From the NCBI GenBank assembly GCA_012798865.1, contig JAAZMK010000159.1, positions 1 to 24,907 on the forward strand: DNA of 24,907 nt, written 5' to 3'. Positions 1 to 8,482 of this stretch are shown piece by piece. The translations under genes were made by a program, and so were the position numbers. The stretch's first letter is position 1. Each line of letters opens with the position of its first letter. Origin of the DNA: Clostridiaceae bacterium. Its GTDB lineage: Bacteria > Bacillota > Clostridia > Saccharofermentanales > DTU023. Under the pieces are notes generated by a model. The model did not search any database. It was not told where the DNA came from and was given only the letters and a program-made list of their open reading frames with translations.

Positions 1-351
1 TTAATGAGAATGACAATTCCGGACAAGCCGACCAGTAGAAATCAGCGATATATAACAACACAGAAAGGTCAAGATCTGCTAGGTGAATAATTTGTATCAA
101 CCACTCAGTCCTTAGCCAACCTAGAATGCAGTTATTGATACAATTTCCCGTATTGGTAACTGCGTTCTTTTGTTTTTAGTCTATTTCTGTCCGGAATAGG
201 GAGCGAGATTTCGCTACCGTCTTTGAAGCGGTAAAGTGATATCGTCCTTCACCGTCACTGTGTCCACTGTGTTCATCTATAGCGTGCTTGTGTTGTATTT
301 TAATAACTTTGTCAGTTCGACGGGGGATACAGCGATATAAGTATCGAAATG
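1..351. other. Gene-free left end
   Basis: No reading frame on either strand has a ribosome binding site or recognisable product here. The stretch contains the nonamer TTGTATCAA (92-100) and its inverted copy (135-143), and a weak 5-bp hairpin (333-346) just beyond the stop codon of the diguanylate cyclase. That hairpin lacks a following T tract on the minus strand, so I do not call it a terminator. Confidence 0.5.
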
Positions 352-1482
352 CTAACGATAGATTATCCTGTCCCGTCCCTCTCGTTTGGCAATGTAGAGA
401 TTTTTGTCCGCTGCCTCTACAAAGTTGGAGTAAGAGATTCCCTTGACATAGCTGCTGAGTCCACCGGAAAGCGTGACCGGTTTACCATGACTCCATCCAT
501 GTGTCCTCACATGATCGCCGAGTGCACGCACTGTGGGCAGTGCTTCCGCCGGGGTTTTGCCCGGAAACAGGATTACAAACTCTTCTCCGCCATATCGACC
601 GAAAATCTCTCCATCTGTCAGACTGGCTTCCATGATCTGTGCAATATTGAACAGTACCTCGTCGCCATACTCGTGTCCATAGGTATCGTTTACTTCTTTA
701 AAATGGTCGATGTCCAGTATGCAAAGTGTCAATTGCGAGCCTGTGTCGTATGCCAGGCGCATTTCCTCGTCGATGCTCGCTGATAGGAAACGGCGATTGT
801 ATAAGCCGGTCAAGGCATCGGTCAGTGAGAGTCGCTCCAATCGACGTACCAAGCGCGTCTTTTCATCCCGCACCCTCGCGTATTGCTCCTTCACCGTGAA
901 AGCCAGAATTGTATTGGCTACGAAACTCATGGTCAGACCGAATGCCATATCCCCGAAATGTTCTGAGCGGGAGGAATAATGTATAACAATGTCCGGGAAG
1001 TGGTATTCCAACGCGACAAAGGCAACTAACATGATCGCTTCAGCGACTAGCATACCTGTGCGCACTGCTCCTCTGAAAACAAGAGCTATACACAGACCGC
1101 CCGTTAGCATCATGGGGGCGGTGGAGCCGGTCACTCCGCCGATTGTAAACCAAAGAAAAGGAATCAGAAAGAAAACGGAAACGCCCAAGACAATCACGGC
1201 AGCTCCGTACCAACGCTTTTTGACTACACTGTATAAAACACTTGAAACGGTTATCGTTAGGTATATCACGAGTACCGGCAACGTAAAAACGCCTATGCCC
1301 TTTAGCATGTTATATCCGAGTCCGAATATGGACATAAGTATACCGGCGATTGCCGTGTACAAAAATACAAGGTGATCGAGCGGCAGCTCCTTATGGTATA
1401 TTTGTCGAAATGTTTCTTTGAGCAAACTCATTATTGTTTGCTTAGAGGTGCTTTCTTCGTTTTTTTCTATTCTTTTTTGCAT
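352..1482 (-). CDS. Membrane-anchored GGDEF diguanylate cyclase
   Basis: Predicted to make cyclic di-GMP from two GTP at the inner face of the membrane. The 376-residue protein starts with a short cytoplasmic stretch, then about six hydrophobic segments (roughly residues 38-195), a short charged linker, and a C-terminal GGDEF domain from about residue 215. The domain entry SLTDALTGLYNRR, the metal-binding DIDHFK (257-262) and the active-site GGEEF (298-302) are all intact, so it should be catalytically active. The usual RxxD inhibitory site ahead of GGEEF is replaced by TDGE, so classical product inhibition is unlikely. The start codon follows an AGGAG site. A TATAAT-like hexamer lies upstream on the minus strand (1556-1561), without a good -35. 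The membrane region matches no sensory domain I can name, so the input signal is unknown. It appears monocistronic. Confidence 0.93.
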   Translation of the reverse strand: MQKRIEKNEESTSKQTIMSLLKETFRQIYHKELPLDHLVFLYTAIAGILMSIFGLGYNMLKGIGVFTLPVLVIYLTITVSSVLYSVVKKRWYGAAVIVLGVSVFFLIPFLWFTIGGVTGSTAPMMLTGGLCIALVFRGAVRTGMLVAEAIMLVAFVALEYHFPDIVIHYSSRSEHFGDMAFGLTMSFVANTILAFTVKEQYARVRDEKTRLVRRLERLSLTDALTGLYNRRFLSASIDEEMRLAYDTGSQLTLCILDIDHFKEVNDTYGHEYGDEVLFNIAQIMEASLTDGEIFGRYGGEEFVILFPGKTPAEALPTVRALGDHVRTHGWSHGKPVTLSGGLSSYVKGISYSNFVEAADKNLYIAKREGRDRIIYR

Positions 1483-1808
1483 TACTGTTTTCTCCTAGCT
1501 GTCGAGACTGCTTGGGTCAAAAAGGGTCAATTTCAGCGGTTACCAACCTATTCATATTATATCTTCGGCAAATAAAGGCAAATCTGCCAAGACAACTACG
1601 CTGTATTGTATCAACCGCTCGATTTTAACACAACTTAGGAAACAATAGTAGAAAAATCTCAAGATGGCTTTCAGAAAACAACAGTAAAATATGTTGGTCG
1701 GCAAGCAATGCAAAGTTATTCGCACACTAACCGAAGAGGAACTTAATAAATGATCCAAAAGTAATGGCTGTAAAGGAGTAAGTCATTATGAGCATCAAGA
1801 TTGATTGA
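1483..1808. other. Intergenic region with tiny ORFs
   Basis: About 325 bp without a supported gene. It should hold the promoter of the diguanylate cyclase (minus-strand TATAAT at 1556-1561). On the plus strand a good ribosome binding site (AAAGGAG) precedes an ATG at 1788, but the frame stops after six codons at 1808. A 20-codon frame at 1691-1753 lies just upstream. These may be remnants of a deleted gene. The 15-mer at 1606-1620 repeats the one at 92-106 with one mismatch. Confidence 0.45.
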
Positions 1809-2357
1809 CTACTTCGAGTAATGTGCGCGTTCTCCGCCGATGAGCTTGGGACGGTACATAAGGGCTGTCACCCTCGCTTCCCCTATCATTTTGACGGAGA
1901 GCCTGACTGGGCGTTGGACGTGTTTGATGTGCATGCCGATTTCTGTGTCGCCGATGTCGATGCCGAGCGTGCCGGTAAGGTGTTCAACCATGACGGGTTG
2001 ATCGAATTGTTCGTACGCGGCGACGGAGCATGCACCGCCTGCGTGAAGGGCGGGGACGACATTCACTTCTTCTAGGCGGTTTTGCAGCATGACATTTCGC
2101 TCCACGACGAGCGAACGGTTGATGTGCTCACAGCCCTGGACGGCAAGGTTGAGTCCGTGCGTTTTTACGATGGGGATCAGTGTCTCGATGATGAGCGAAC
2201 CGACTTCTTGGCTTGAACCTTTGCCGATTTGAATTCCAAGTATTTCACTGGTGCTGCAGCCAAGGACAAAAATATCTCCATGCCGTGTGTAGTGCGCTTC
2301 CTTGATGAGTTCTTCAGCGGCATCCGTCACTTGTTTTCTTATCACGTCGTAATTCAT
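1809..2357 (-). CDS. ywlG: YwlG / UPF0340 family protein
   Basis: This 182-residue protein belongs to the UPF0340 (TIGR01440) family, typified by Bacillus subtilis YwlG, whose biochemical role is not established. Family features seen here are the N-terminal GCSTSEILG segment with the following IGKGSSQEVG, the AVQGCEHINRSLVVER block, and the C-terminal HIKHVQRPVR region. The length is normal for the family and there is no signal peptide or membrane segment, so it should be cytosolic. Its ATG overlaps the stop of the upstream TetR gene as ATGA, with an AAAGGA-type site about 10 nt upstream, so the two are probably translationally coupled and co-transcribed. Pairing with a TetR regulator is unusual to my knowledge and says little about function. 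Confidence 0.88.
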   Translation of the reverse strand: MNYDVIRKQVTDAAEELIKEAHYTRHGDIFVLGCSTSEILGIQIGKGSSQEVGSLIIETLIPIVKTHGLNLAVQGCEHINRSLVVERNVMLQNRLEEVNVVPALHAGGACSVAAYEQFDQPVMVEHLTGTLGIDIGDTEIGMHIKHVQRPVRLSVKMIGEARVTALMYRPKLIGGERAHYSK

Positions 2358-3067
2358 GGTTGGGCTATTCCTTTCTGCTGTGTGCTCTCTCGTTGTAGGA
2401 ATGACAAATTGTGCAAGATATAATCGGTTGAGATTCTATACACTTCATCGACCGATTCCTTCATGCCTGTCTCGAGCCAATGCTCGATCAACCCTCGTAC
2501 ACCGTTTGCGATGGCGTAGTAATAGTACTCAACGGCACGGTTTGCTTTCCCGTTGTGCGTGCTTGCCGTTTTGTTCATCAATGTTGTACGACCTTCTTCC
2601 CAAATTCTGCTGAGGAAAGTACTGTCGGGATTTGTAAGCAAAATAATACAGAGGTCCGTGTTGTCGTCAATGAATTTGAAGACTTCATAAATGCCGGGCA
2701 ACTGCACGTTCCCGGATTTATCGACTTCTATGTGAAGAATCATGGATGAATCGACGAGACTTTCATGAATGATTTTTTCAAACCGTTTATAGGTATCATC
2801 TTCTAAACTGCTGAATAAATCATTGATATCGGTGTAATGGAGATAGAAGGTCGTTCTGCTTATATCTGCCAATTCGGTGAGCTCCGTGATGGTGATATCG
2901 CGCAGAGACTTTTTCAGCAGGAGCTTAATGAGACTTTTCTGAAGCGCGTCGACGGTACGGCGAGTTCGTCGGTCGTCTCTTTTTCTCCCTGTTTGTTTCG
3001 TCTGTTCGTTGGCAGTAAAATGCGGTGCCGGATTTTTGGCTGAAGAAGTCGTCATATTCTCGCTCAT
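2354..3067 (-). CDS. TetR/AcrR family transcriptional regulator
   Basis: A 237-residue regulator. Its helix-turn-helix includes DITITELTELADISRTTFYL, followed by HYTDINDLF, the classical TetR signature. A C-terminal ligand/dimer domain (about residues 100-230) resembles the TetR_C_8 type. I place the start at the ATG at 3067 because a clear GGAGG lies about 10 nt upstream; a TTG at 3160 in the same frame would add 31 residues but has no ribosome binding site. It is divergent from the RND exporter and its secreted partner, the usual layout for a local repressor of an efflux system. The divergent region holds a 13-bp inverted repeat that could be its operator. The inducer is unknown. The gene overlaps the downstream ywlG by 4 nt. 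Confidence 0.9.
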   Translation of the reverse strand: MSENMTTSSAKNPAPHFTANEQTKQTGRKRDDRRTRRTVDALQKSLIKLLLKKSLRDITITELTELADISRTTFYLHYTDINDLFSSLEDDTYKRFEKIIHESLVDSSMILHIEVDKSGNVQLPGIYEVFKFIDDNTDLCIILLTNPDSTFLSRIWEEGRTTLMNKTASTHNGKANRAVEYYYYAIANGVRGLIEHWLETGMKESVDEVYRISTDYILHNLSFLQRESTQQKGIAQP

Positions 3068-3201
3068 GAGGGTCTGACCTCCATTGAGAGTTGTTCGTTC
3101 GTCGGCTTCATGTGATCTTACAAACTCGCATTTTGCCCTGTGTTGATCACGGTTTTTCAACTAAACGAGAGCCTACTATATTCTCTTCGTATCATAGCAC
3201 G

Positions 3202-3291
3202 ATTTGACATTATTCCATAATATGTAACTTAGTAGACATATGTAGAAATAGTGTTGTATGTCATGCCATCGTCTCCACAATAATGTCAAAT
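3202..3291. promoter_or_regulatory. 13-bp inverted repeat in the divergent promoter region
   Basis: The 13-mer ATTTGACATTATT at 3202-3214 is repeated exactly in inverted orientation at 3279-3291, with 64 bp between. Both copies lie between the TetR start (3067) and the exporter start (3449). The arrangement fits two operator sites of the adjacent TetR regulator, possibly with looping. Each copy also contains a TTGACA -35-like hexamer pointing inward, but I find no convincing -10 at 16-18 bp from either. The role as operator is inferred from position and symmetry. Confidence 0.5.
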
Positions 3292-3448
3292 TCTTGTCCG
3301 AATCACTACACGAACGACTGTTACGATACAGGTGTCGTGTATATCGAGTGTCGCGACATCTCCAGTATGATGATCAAGTTGAACGGAGGATGTCGAGATG
3401 GATTACGGACTCTGTTGTGTCTGTTGATCGCTTCTTGACAGAAGACGA

Positions 3449-5554
3449 ATGAATAAACTGGCGGGGCATATCGTCAAATTCCGAGTTATTATTTTCTTTG
3501 TATTTATAGCGCTTATGGTCATAAGTGTCTTTCTTTTTTTTAGAGTCAAAGTAAACTATGACCTCTCGTCCTATTTGCCGAAAGATGTTCCTTCTACTGT
3601 CGCTATAGAAAAAATGGGCGAGGAGTTTGAGCAAGCAGTACCCAATACGGAAGTCGGTTATCCTATCAAGAATCTTGCCGAAGGTCTCGCGATGAAAGAA
3701 AAATTGCAATCGCTCGATTTTGTCGATGAAGTTCTTTGGATGGATGACCAGCTTGATTTAGCCACTCCACTTGAACTTCAGGATAAAAAAATAGTTGAAG
3801 GGTTTCTGAAGGGCGGCATTGCGCTGTTCCAGCTAACGATTTCTGACGATGTCGATGTGCAGGAGGCGTTGATAGAGCTGGAAAATGTTGTCGGCGAAAC
3901 GGGACATATACGTGGGGAAGTCGTTGAACAGTCGTTCATGCAACGCGCCGTAACATCTGAAATGACAATGATCGTTGCCGTTGTAATACCCGCTGCTTTG
4001 ATTATTCTTCTTTTGTCGACGACTTCATGGCTAGAACCGATTCTCTTTATGATCGTCATTTCAGCAGGAGTGCTCATCAATATGGGGCTAAATTCCTTTG
4101 CGCCGGATGTCTCTTTCATTACACAGGCGGTTAGTTCTGTACTGCAACTTGCCGTTTCGATGGATTATGCAATCTTTCTGTTGCATCGATTCGGAGAATA
4201 CCGCGCCGAGGGGATCGAGCCGAAGGAAGCGATGAGGCAGGCGATCGTGAAGAGTTTCGCCCCTGTCAATGCTTCTGCCTTGACGACGCTCTTTGGTTTT
4301 CTCGCTCTTATATTCATGCGTTTCGGTATCGGCAAAGACTTGGGACTCGTACTTGCACGCGGTGTAGTGGTCAGTCTCCTTACCGTCTTTCTGCTGTTGC
4401 CTGCGCTCGCGCTGTTGAGTTACAAATTGATTGACAAGACGACACATCGCTCTTTTATCCCATCTTTTAAGGGATTCAGCCGCATTGTGACGCGTTTAGC
4501 TATCCCCGTCGTCATCCTAACATTACTGCTTGCCGTCCCGTCTTACATTGGACAGAAATCGAATAATTTCCTCTACGGAGGGCGAGCGTATCCGAAGGAG
4601 TCTCGGGCGAGGATTGATGCCGACTTCCTTAAAGAAACTTTCGGCGACAACATGCAGATGGCACTGCTCGTACCGAGAGGAGGATGGGCGACGGAGCAGA
4701 AGCTTGTAAAAGAATTGAAAGCGCAGCCCGAGATGAAGACGGTTATCGGTTACGTTAACACGGTTGGAACGAGCGTGCCTGTCGATCTCCTGCCTGAACG
4801 CGTTATTTCGCCGCTTGTTTCGGAGAATTACAGCAGGATTGTACTCATCGCAGATTCGCCCGATGAAAGTCCGGAGACGTTCGAACTTGCCGAGCGGCTT
4901 CGAACGATCGTCGACAACTTCTATCCTGAAGGGGATACATATCTCGCTGGCGCCAATGTCGTTCTTCTCGATATGAAAACGACGATTACGCAAGACATGA
5001 CAATCGTCAACGGTCTTGCGGTACTCGCTATATTCCTCGTGATTATGTTGACGTTTAAATCACTTGCCATACCGATCGTACTCGTTTTAACCATTGAGCT
5101 TGCCGTTTGGATCAACTTGTCCGTGCCATACATCACAGGAACGCCGCTCGTCTTTATCGGTTATCTCGTTATCAGTACGGTGCAGCTGGGTGCGACAGTC
5201 GATTACGGTATTCTGATGACGCAACACTATCTAGACCATCGCCAAGTCATGGGACGCAAGGATGCGTCGATGATGACGATTCAGACGGTCGCAGGTTCCA
5301 TCATTCCACCTGCGCTCATTTTGTCTACCGCCGGCTATCTGCTCTATTTCATTTCGAGTATTCAAGTCGTCAAGGAGATAGGGCATGTGCTTGGACGCGG
5401 TGCCTTGTTGTCACTCATGATCGTCCTAATAGTGTTGCCGAACTTGCTTTACGTCTGCGATCGCGTGATTGAAAAAACAACCTGGAAGCTTCGTATGCTT
5501 CCGGACAGACCATCATTAAGTCTGGAGGAATTAATTGAAAATGAAGACGCTTAA
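3449..5554 (+). CDS. RND superfamily (MMPL/HAE2-type) exporter
   Basis: A 701-residue polytopic membrane protein of the RND superfamily, closest in style to Gram-positive MMPL/YdfJ transporters. It has the duplicated plan: one membrane helix (about 9-31), an extracellular loop with VNYDLSSYLPKDVPST, five helices, then a second helix-loop-five-helix half. Both halves carry the matching membrane motif with a conserved Asp-Tyr pair: SMDYAIFLLHRF in the first and ATVDYGILMTQHY in the second. These Asp residues are the likely proton-relay sites. It probably exports lipids, lipid-linked molecules or amphiphilic toxins by proton antiport; the substrate cannot be read from sequence. The ATG at 3449 has only a weak ribosome binding site and overlaps the stop of a 20-codon leader frame. 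The divergent TetR gene is the probable regulator, and the next gene overlaps this one by 20 nt. Confidence 0.92.
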   Translation: MNKLAGHIVKFRVIIFFVFIALMVISVFLFFRVKVNYDLSSYLPKDVPSTVAIEKMGEEFEQAVPNTEVGYPIKNLAEGLAMKEKLQSLDFVDEVLWMDDQLDLATPLELQDKKIVEGFLKGGIALFQLTISDDVDVQEALIELENVVGETGHIRGEVVEQSFMQRAVTSEMTMIVAVVIPAALIILLLSTTSWLEPILFMIVISAGVLINMGLNSFAPDVSFITQAVSSVLQLAVSMDYAIFLLHRFGEYRAEGIEPKEAMRQAIVKSFAPVNASALTTLFGFLALIFMRFGIGKDLGLVLARGVVVSLLTVFLLLPALALLSYKLIDKTTHRSFIPSFKGFSRIVTRLAIPVVILTLLLAVPSYIGQKSNNFLYGGRAYPKESRARIDADFLKETFGDNMQMALLVPRGGWATEQKLVKELKAQPEMKTVIGYVNTVGTSVPVDLLPERVISPLVSENYSRIVLIADSPDESPETFELAERLRTIVDNFYPEGDTYLAGANVVLLDMKTTITQDMTIVNGLAVLAIFLVIMLTFKSLAIPIVLVLTIELAVWINLSVPYITGTPLVFIGYLVISTVQLGATVDYGILMTQHYLDHRQVMGRKDASMMTIQTVAGSIIPPALILSTAGYLLYFISSIQVVKEIGHVLGRGALLSLMIVLIVLPNLLYVCDRVIEKTTWKLRMLPDRPSLSLEELIENEDA

Positions 5555-7886
5555 AAAAAGAAAACGGAACAGAAGCCGTTTCTTGGTAAAACCAATTGTC
5601 GCCATCTTGTTGTTGGCGTTTGTGGTCGGTGTGATGCCGGGATTCGTGCAAGCTGAGCGCGAGGCAAAACTCGTTACCATGCCGACATCGGATAAGAGCA
5701 AGAGGGAAGTTGTCTTTGCACGTCTCAGAGCGACGGGAGATGTTGACAACGTATACGTCGTCAATCATTTTAATCCCGCTAGGATGAGCTCTCTGACAGA
5801 TTACGGCGACTATGAGGAGGTCATTCAGTTGACAGGGAGTGTACCTCCAGTCCTTAGCGGGACAACCGTCTCAATCGCTGAAGCGGAGGGACCGTATTAC
5901 TATCAGGGGAATCTGAGATCCCGCGAGTTGCCATGGTTCTTTGAGATGACGTGGAGACTTGATGGGGAGACCATATATCCTGAGAGACTTTCCGGTGTCT
6001 CGGGCGAGCTTGAGTTGGAGATGAGCGTGAAGAGGAATGATCAAGTCGATGCTGATTTCTTCGATCATTATGCTCTTCAGATCAGCATTCCGATCGACCC
6101 CGAGCGCGCACAGATCGTGGCGGCAAGTGAGGGGTTTATAGTGTCTTACGCCGGTACGGAACAGCAGATGACGTATATGGCTTTGCCCGGTCTTGAGACG
6201 ACTGTGAAAGCTATTTTCGATGTGAAAGACTTTGCAATGGGTCAGATAACGATTGCAGGTGTCCCGCTAGTGCTAAACATCGATATGGATGCGCTCGGTG
6301 AATTTGATGACATGCTCACACCGCTCAGCGAGTTGGAGTCGGGGATTGCAGAATTTGCAGACGGGGCGACGAAATTACGTCAGGGCTACAAGAAACTTCT
6401 CGATGCATACAATAAAATGCGCGATGGTGGCGGGAAGCTGGTCTCAGGTGGCAAGGAGCTGACAAGCGGCGCCAATCAGCTCAAGGCGGGTGTCGGCGAT
6501 TACACATCGGGTGTCGATAGGTATGTCCGGGGCGTTCAGCAGTTGTCGAGCGGTTTTCAAGCGTTCGATAAAGGTGTCCGCGCGATGTACCAAGGGACTC
6601 AACTGCTGAAGGGAGAAAGTGCACAGCTTGTCAATGCCTCATCAAGTATTTTGGGAGGATTGAACGAGATTGTCGATAGGCTTCCTCCGCCCGAATCTTT
6701 TGATGGGGTGGAAATTCCTGAAATTACGCCTGAGATGGAGAACGAACTCGAGAAACTCAAGCAAGGCTCGGAAGTGATTCGTATCGGTTTGGAAGCCTTG
6801 GCTACTGATGGCGGTGGTATATCGCAGTTGGTCTTTGGTTTAAGGCAAGTGAAAGAGCAATTGAACTTTCTCAAGACTCAGGCATCACAATTCGCCATTC
6901 CTATGTCACCTGTGGTTTCCAGAGATGCTAATGAGTGGAAAACCTATATGGAAGCGCTGGGATTCTCCTATAGCGACACCGGATCCCCGGAAGTCGAACA
7001 GTCGTTTTATGCACAGCTTGCCACTATGTCAAAATACGCCTCTGACTACAGGGCAGCCGTCATTATGTTACGGGGCGCCATTGAAGGACTCCTCATACAG
7101 ATTACTGCTTTAGAAACAGGTGCCAATGCCGTTCTTTCTACTGTTCAAGGTCTTTCACGCTTATACGGTGGTTATTTTGAAGGATCTGAGCGAGTGCCCG
7201 GTATACATGACGGGGTTGTCGAACTCGTCGATGGAGTGTTGGAACTTGCCGGTTTGTCGGATAAATTCTCACCGCTTTTAGAGGAATATCCTAAGCTCGT
7301 TAAGGGACTCAGAGAATTGAGAGACGGTTATGCAGGGGAGTACGACGCTAACGGACAGCCGGTTATCGGGAGTGACGGAAAACCGAAGATCGGATTCCAC
7401 GGAGGGTTGAAGGCATACATCGAAGAGGGTGTGGGCGGACTGCTCTCAGGCTATGAGGGCGGCTCAGGTCAACCCGGCATATTAGCAGGTTCTACAGAGA
7501 TTAAACAGGGTCTCGGTGTTCTCGCTAACAGCGGTCGCCAGATCACTTCCGGAGGCTCCGAGTTGATGAAAGGTTTGGAGAAGACTGGAAAGGGGATCTC
7601 CGATTATGTCGACGGAGTCACTTTATTGAACAAGGGGCTTGATCGCTATCGTTCTGACGGACTGATTCCCTATTATGACGGGCTTGTTAAGTTCGAGGAA
7701 GGAGGGAAAACCCTGAAAGACGAAACAAGCAATTTGCCTCAGAAGTTCGAAGATGCCATACGGGAACTGATGGAAGAGTACGGAGAGTCATTTGAAATCA
7801 AGTCTTTCGTGTCGGATAAGAATAAAGACGTGGCAAGTGTTCAGTTTGTGTTTATGACGGAGGAGATCCCGCCAAAAGCGAAGTAA
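5535..7886 (+). CDS. Large secreted helix-repeat protein, YhgE/Pip-like repeats
   Basis: A 783-residue exported protein of unknown function. A basic N-terminus and hydrophobic stretch end in FVQA around residue 40, a plausible signal-peptidase site. Residues about 45-260 look like a beta-rich domain. From about 268 to 355, and again at about 640-735, the sequence has repeated LxxGxxxLxxG patterns, as in the helical extracellular part of YhgE/Pip proteins. Unlike full-length YhgE, there is no C-terminal membrane block, so the body should lie outside the cell, free or tethered by an uncleaved N-terminus. The start is either TTG 5535 (6 nt after GGAGG) or ATG 5541 (12 nt after). Its 20-nt overlap with the exporter gene implies a joint role, perhaps as an extracellular adaptor. 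A perfect terminator hairpin follows. Exact function is unassigned. Confidence 0.85.
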   Translation: MKMKTLKKRKRNRSRFLVKPIVAILLLAFVVGVMPGFVQAEREAKLVTMPTSDKSKREVVFARLRATGDVDNVYVVNHFNPARMSSLTDYGDYEEVIQLTGSVPPVLSGTTVSIAEAEGPYYYQGNLRSRELPWFFEMTWRLDGETIYPERLSGVSGELELEMSVKRNDQVDADFFDHYALQISIPIDPERAQIVAASEGFIVSYAGTEQQMTYMALPGLETTVKAIFDVKDFAMGQITIAGVPLVLNIDMDALGEFDDMLTPLSELESGIAEFADGATKLRQGYKKLLDAYNKMRDGGGKLVSGGKELTSGANQLKAGVGDYTSGVDRYVRGVQQLSSGFQAFDKGVRAMYQGTQLLKGESAQLVNASSSILGGLNEIVDRLPPPESFDGVEIPEITPEMENELEKLKQGSEVIRIGLEALATDGGGISQLVFGLRQVKEQLNFLKTQASQFAIPMSPVVSRDANEWKTYMEALGFSYSDTGSPEVEQSFYAQLATMSKYASDYRAAVIMLRGAIEGLLIQITALETGANAVLSTVQGLSRLYGGYFEGSERVPGIHDGVVELVDGVLELAGLSDKFSPLLEEYPKLVKGLRELRDGYAGEYDANGQPVIGSDGKPKIGFHGGLKAYIEEGVGGLLSGYEGGSGQPGILAGSTEIKQGLGVLANSGRQITSGGSELMKGLEKTGKGISDYVDGVTLLNKGLDRYRSDGLIPYYDGLVKFEEGGKTLKDETSNLPQKFEDAIRELMEEYGESFEIKSFVSDKNKDVASVQFVFMTEEIPPKAK

Positions 7887-7910
7887 AGAACGTATAGTCC
7901 CATTTATTGC

Positions 7911-7955
7911 CATAAAACAGCCGTCGACAGAAGATAAGTCGACGGCTGTTTTATG
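7911..7955. terminator. Bidirectional intrinsic terminator
   Basis: A perfect 18-bp stem (7911-7928 with 7938-7955) and 9-nt loop lie between the convergent helix-repeat gene and the lipoprotein gene. The stem is GC-rich in the middle and ends in AAAA/TTTT, so it can end transcription from both sides. Confidence 0.85.
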
Positions 7956-8009
7956 ATTTGACATGTTGTAGTGATGCCGCTCTCACTACAGTCTCAATTG
8001 GAGAACCTG

Positions 8010-8438
8010 CTATTTGGCGCGTTTGAGTGCGACGGATCCGCCTTCTTCGTCAGTAATGGTGAGCGTATCGCCATCGATCTTGAATTTCGACGCCATTGTT
8101 TCTTTTTCTCCCATCATGTCCATTGTCAACTCGATGGTATCACCCTTTACCTTATAGCTCATTTTGGCAAGTGACATAAAAGCTATGACTAATTGAGCAT
8201 CCTCCGAAGCATCATCGGACACTTCAAATTTTAGTTCTCCGTTCTTTTGGAAGTTCATAATCAAGCCGGGGGGAAACTCGTCCGACTCTCCCGCATCGAC
8301 GACAGTCCACTTACCGACGATGCCCTTGTCCCCGCCACAACCAGCAGCAAAGACGAGAGAGACGACGAAAACAGCGACCAAAACGATCGCGGTGATCTTC
8401 TTCGTCGATTCTTGAATTCCACGTTTTTCACTGTACAT
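8010..8438 (-). CDS. Small lipoprotein with DUF5640/lipocalin-like domain
   Basis: A 142-residue predicted lipoprotein. After a basic start there is a hydrophobic segment (about 14-33) ending in VFAAGC, with Cys34 as the likely lipidation site. The mature part begins GIVGKW and continues as a small beta-strand domain (MNFQKNGELKFEV, GDTIELTMDM, FKIDGDTLTITD) of the kind annotated as DUF5640 or lipocalin-like. The function is unknown; such domains are often surface-exposed. The ATG follows AGAGGAG at good spacing. The C-terminal part of the gene at 9227-9619 is a clear paralogue (shared GIVGkW, MNFkKNGELK and the closing hydrophobic-KR tail). It lies 44 bp after mscL on the same strand, so they may share a transcript. 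Confidence 0.86.
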   Translation of the reverse strand: MYSEKRGIQESTKKITAIVLVAVFVVSLVFAAGCGGDKGIVGKWTVVDAGESDEFPPGLIMNFQKNGELKFEVSDDASEDAQLVIAFMSLAKMSYKVKGDTIELTMDMMGEKETMASKFKIDGDTLTITDEEGGSVALKRAK

Positions 8439-8482
8439 AAAATAATCTCCTCTAACCCATTTTTCCTATGGAAGGGTGTCCA

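Noticed and set aside
1552..1758. 68-codon minus-strand reading frame in the intergenic region
   Set aside because: There is no clear ribosome binding site, and the composition is that of translated AT-rich noncoding DNA.
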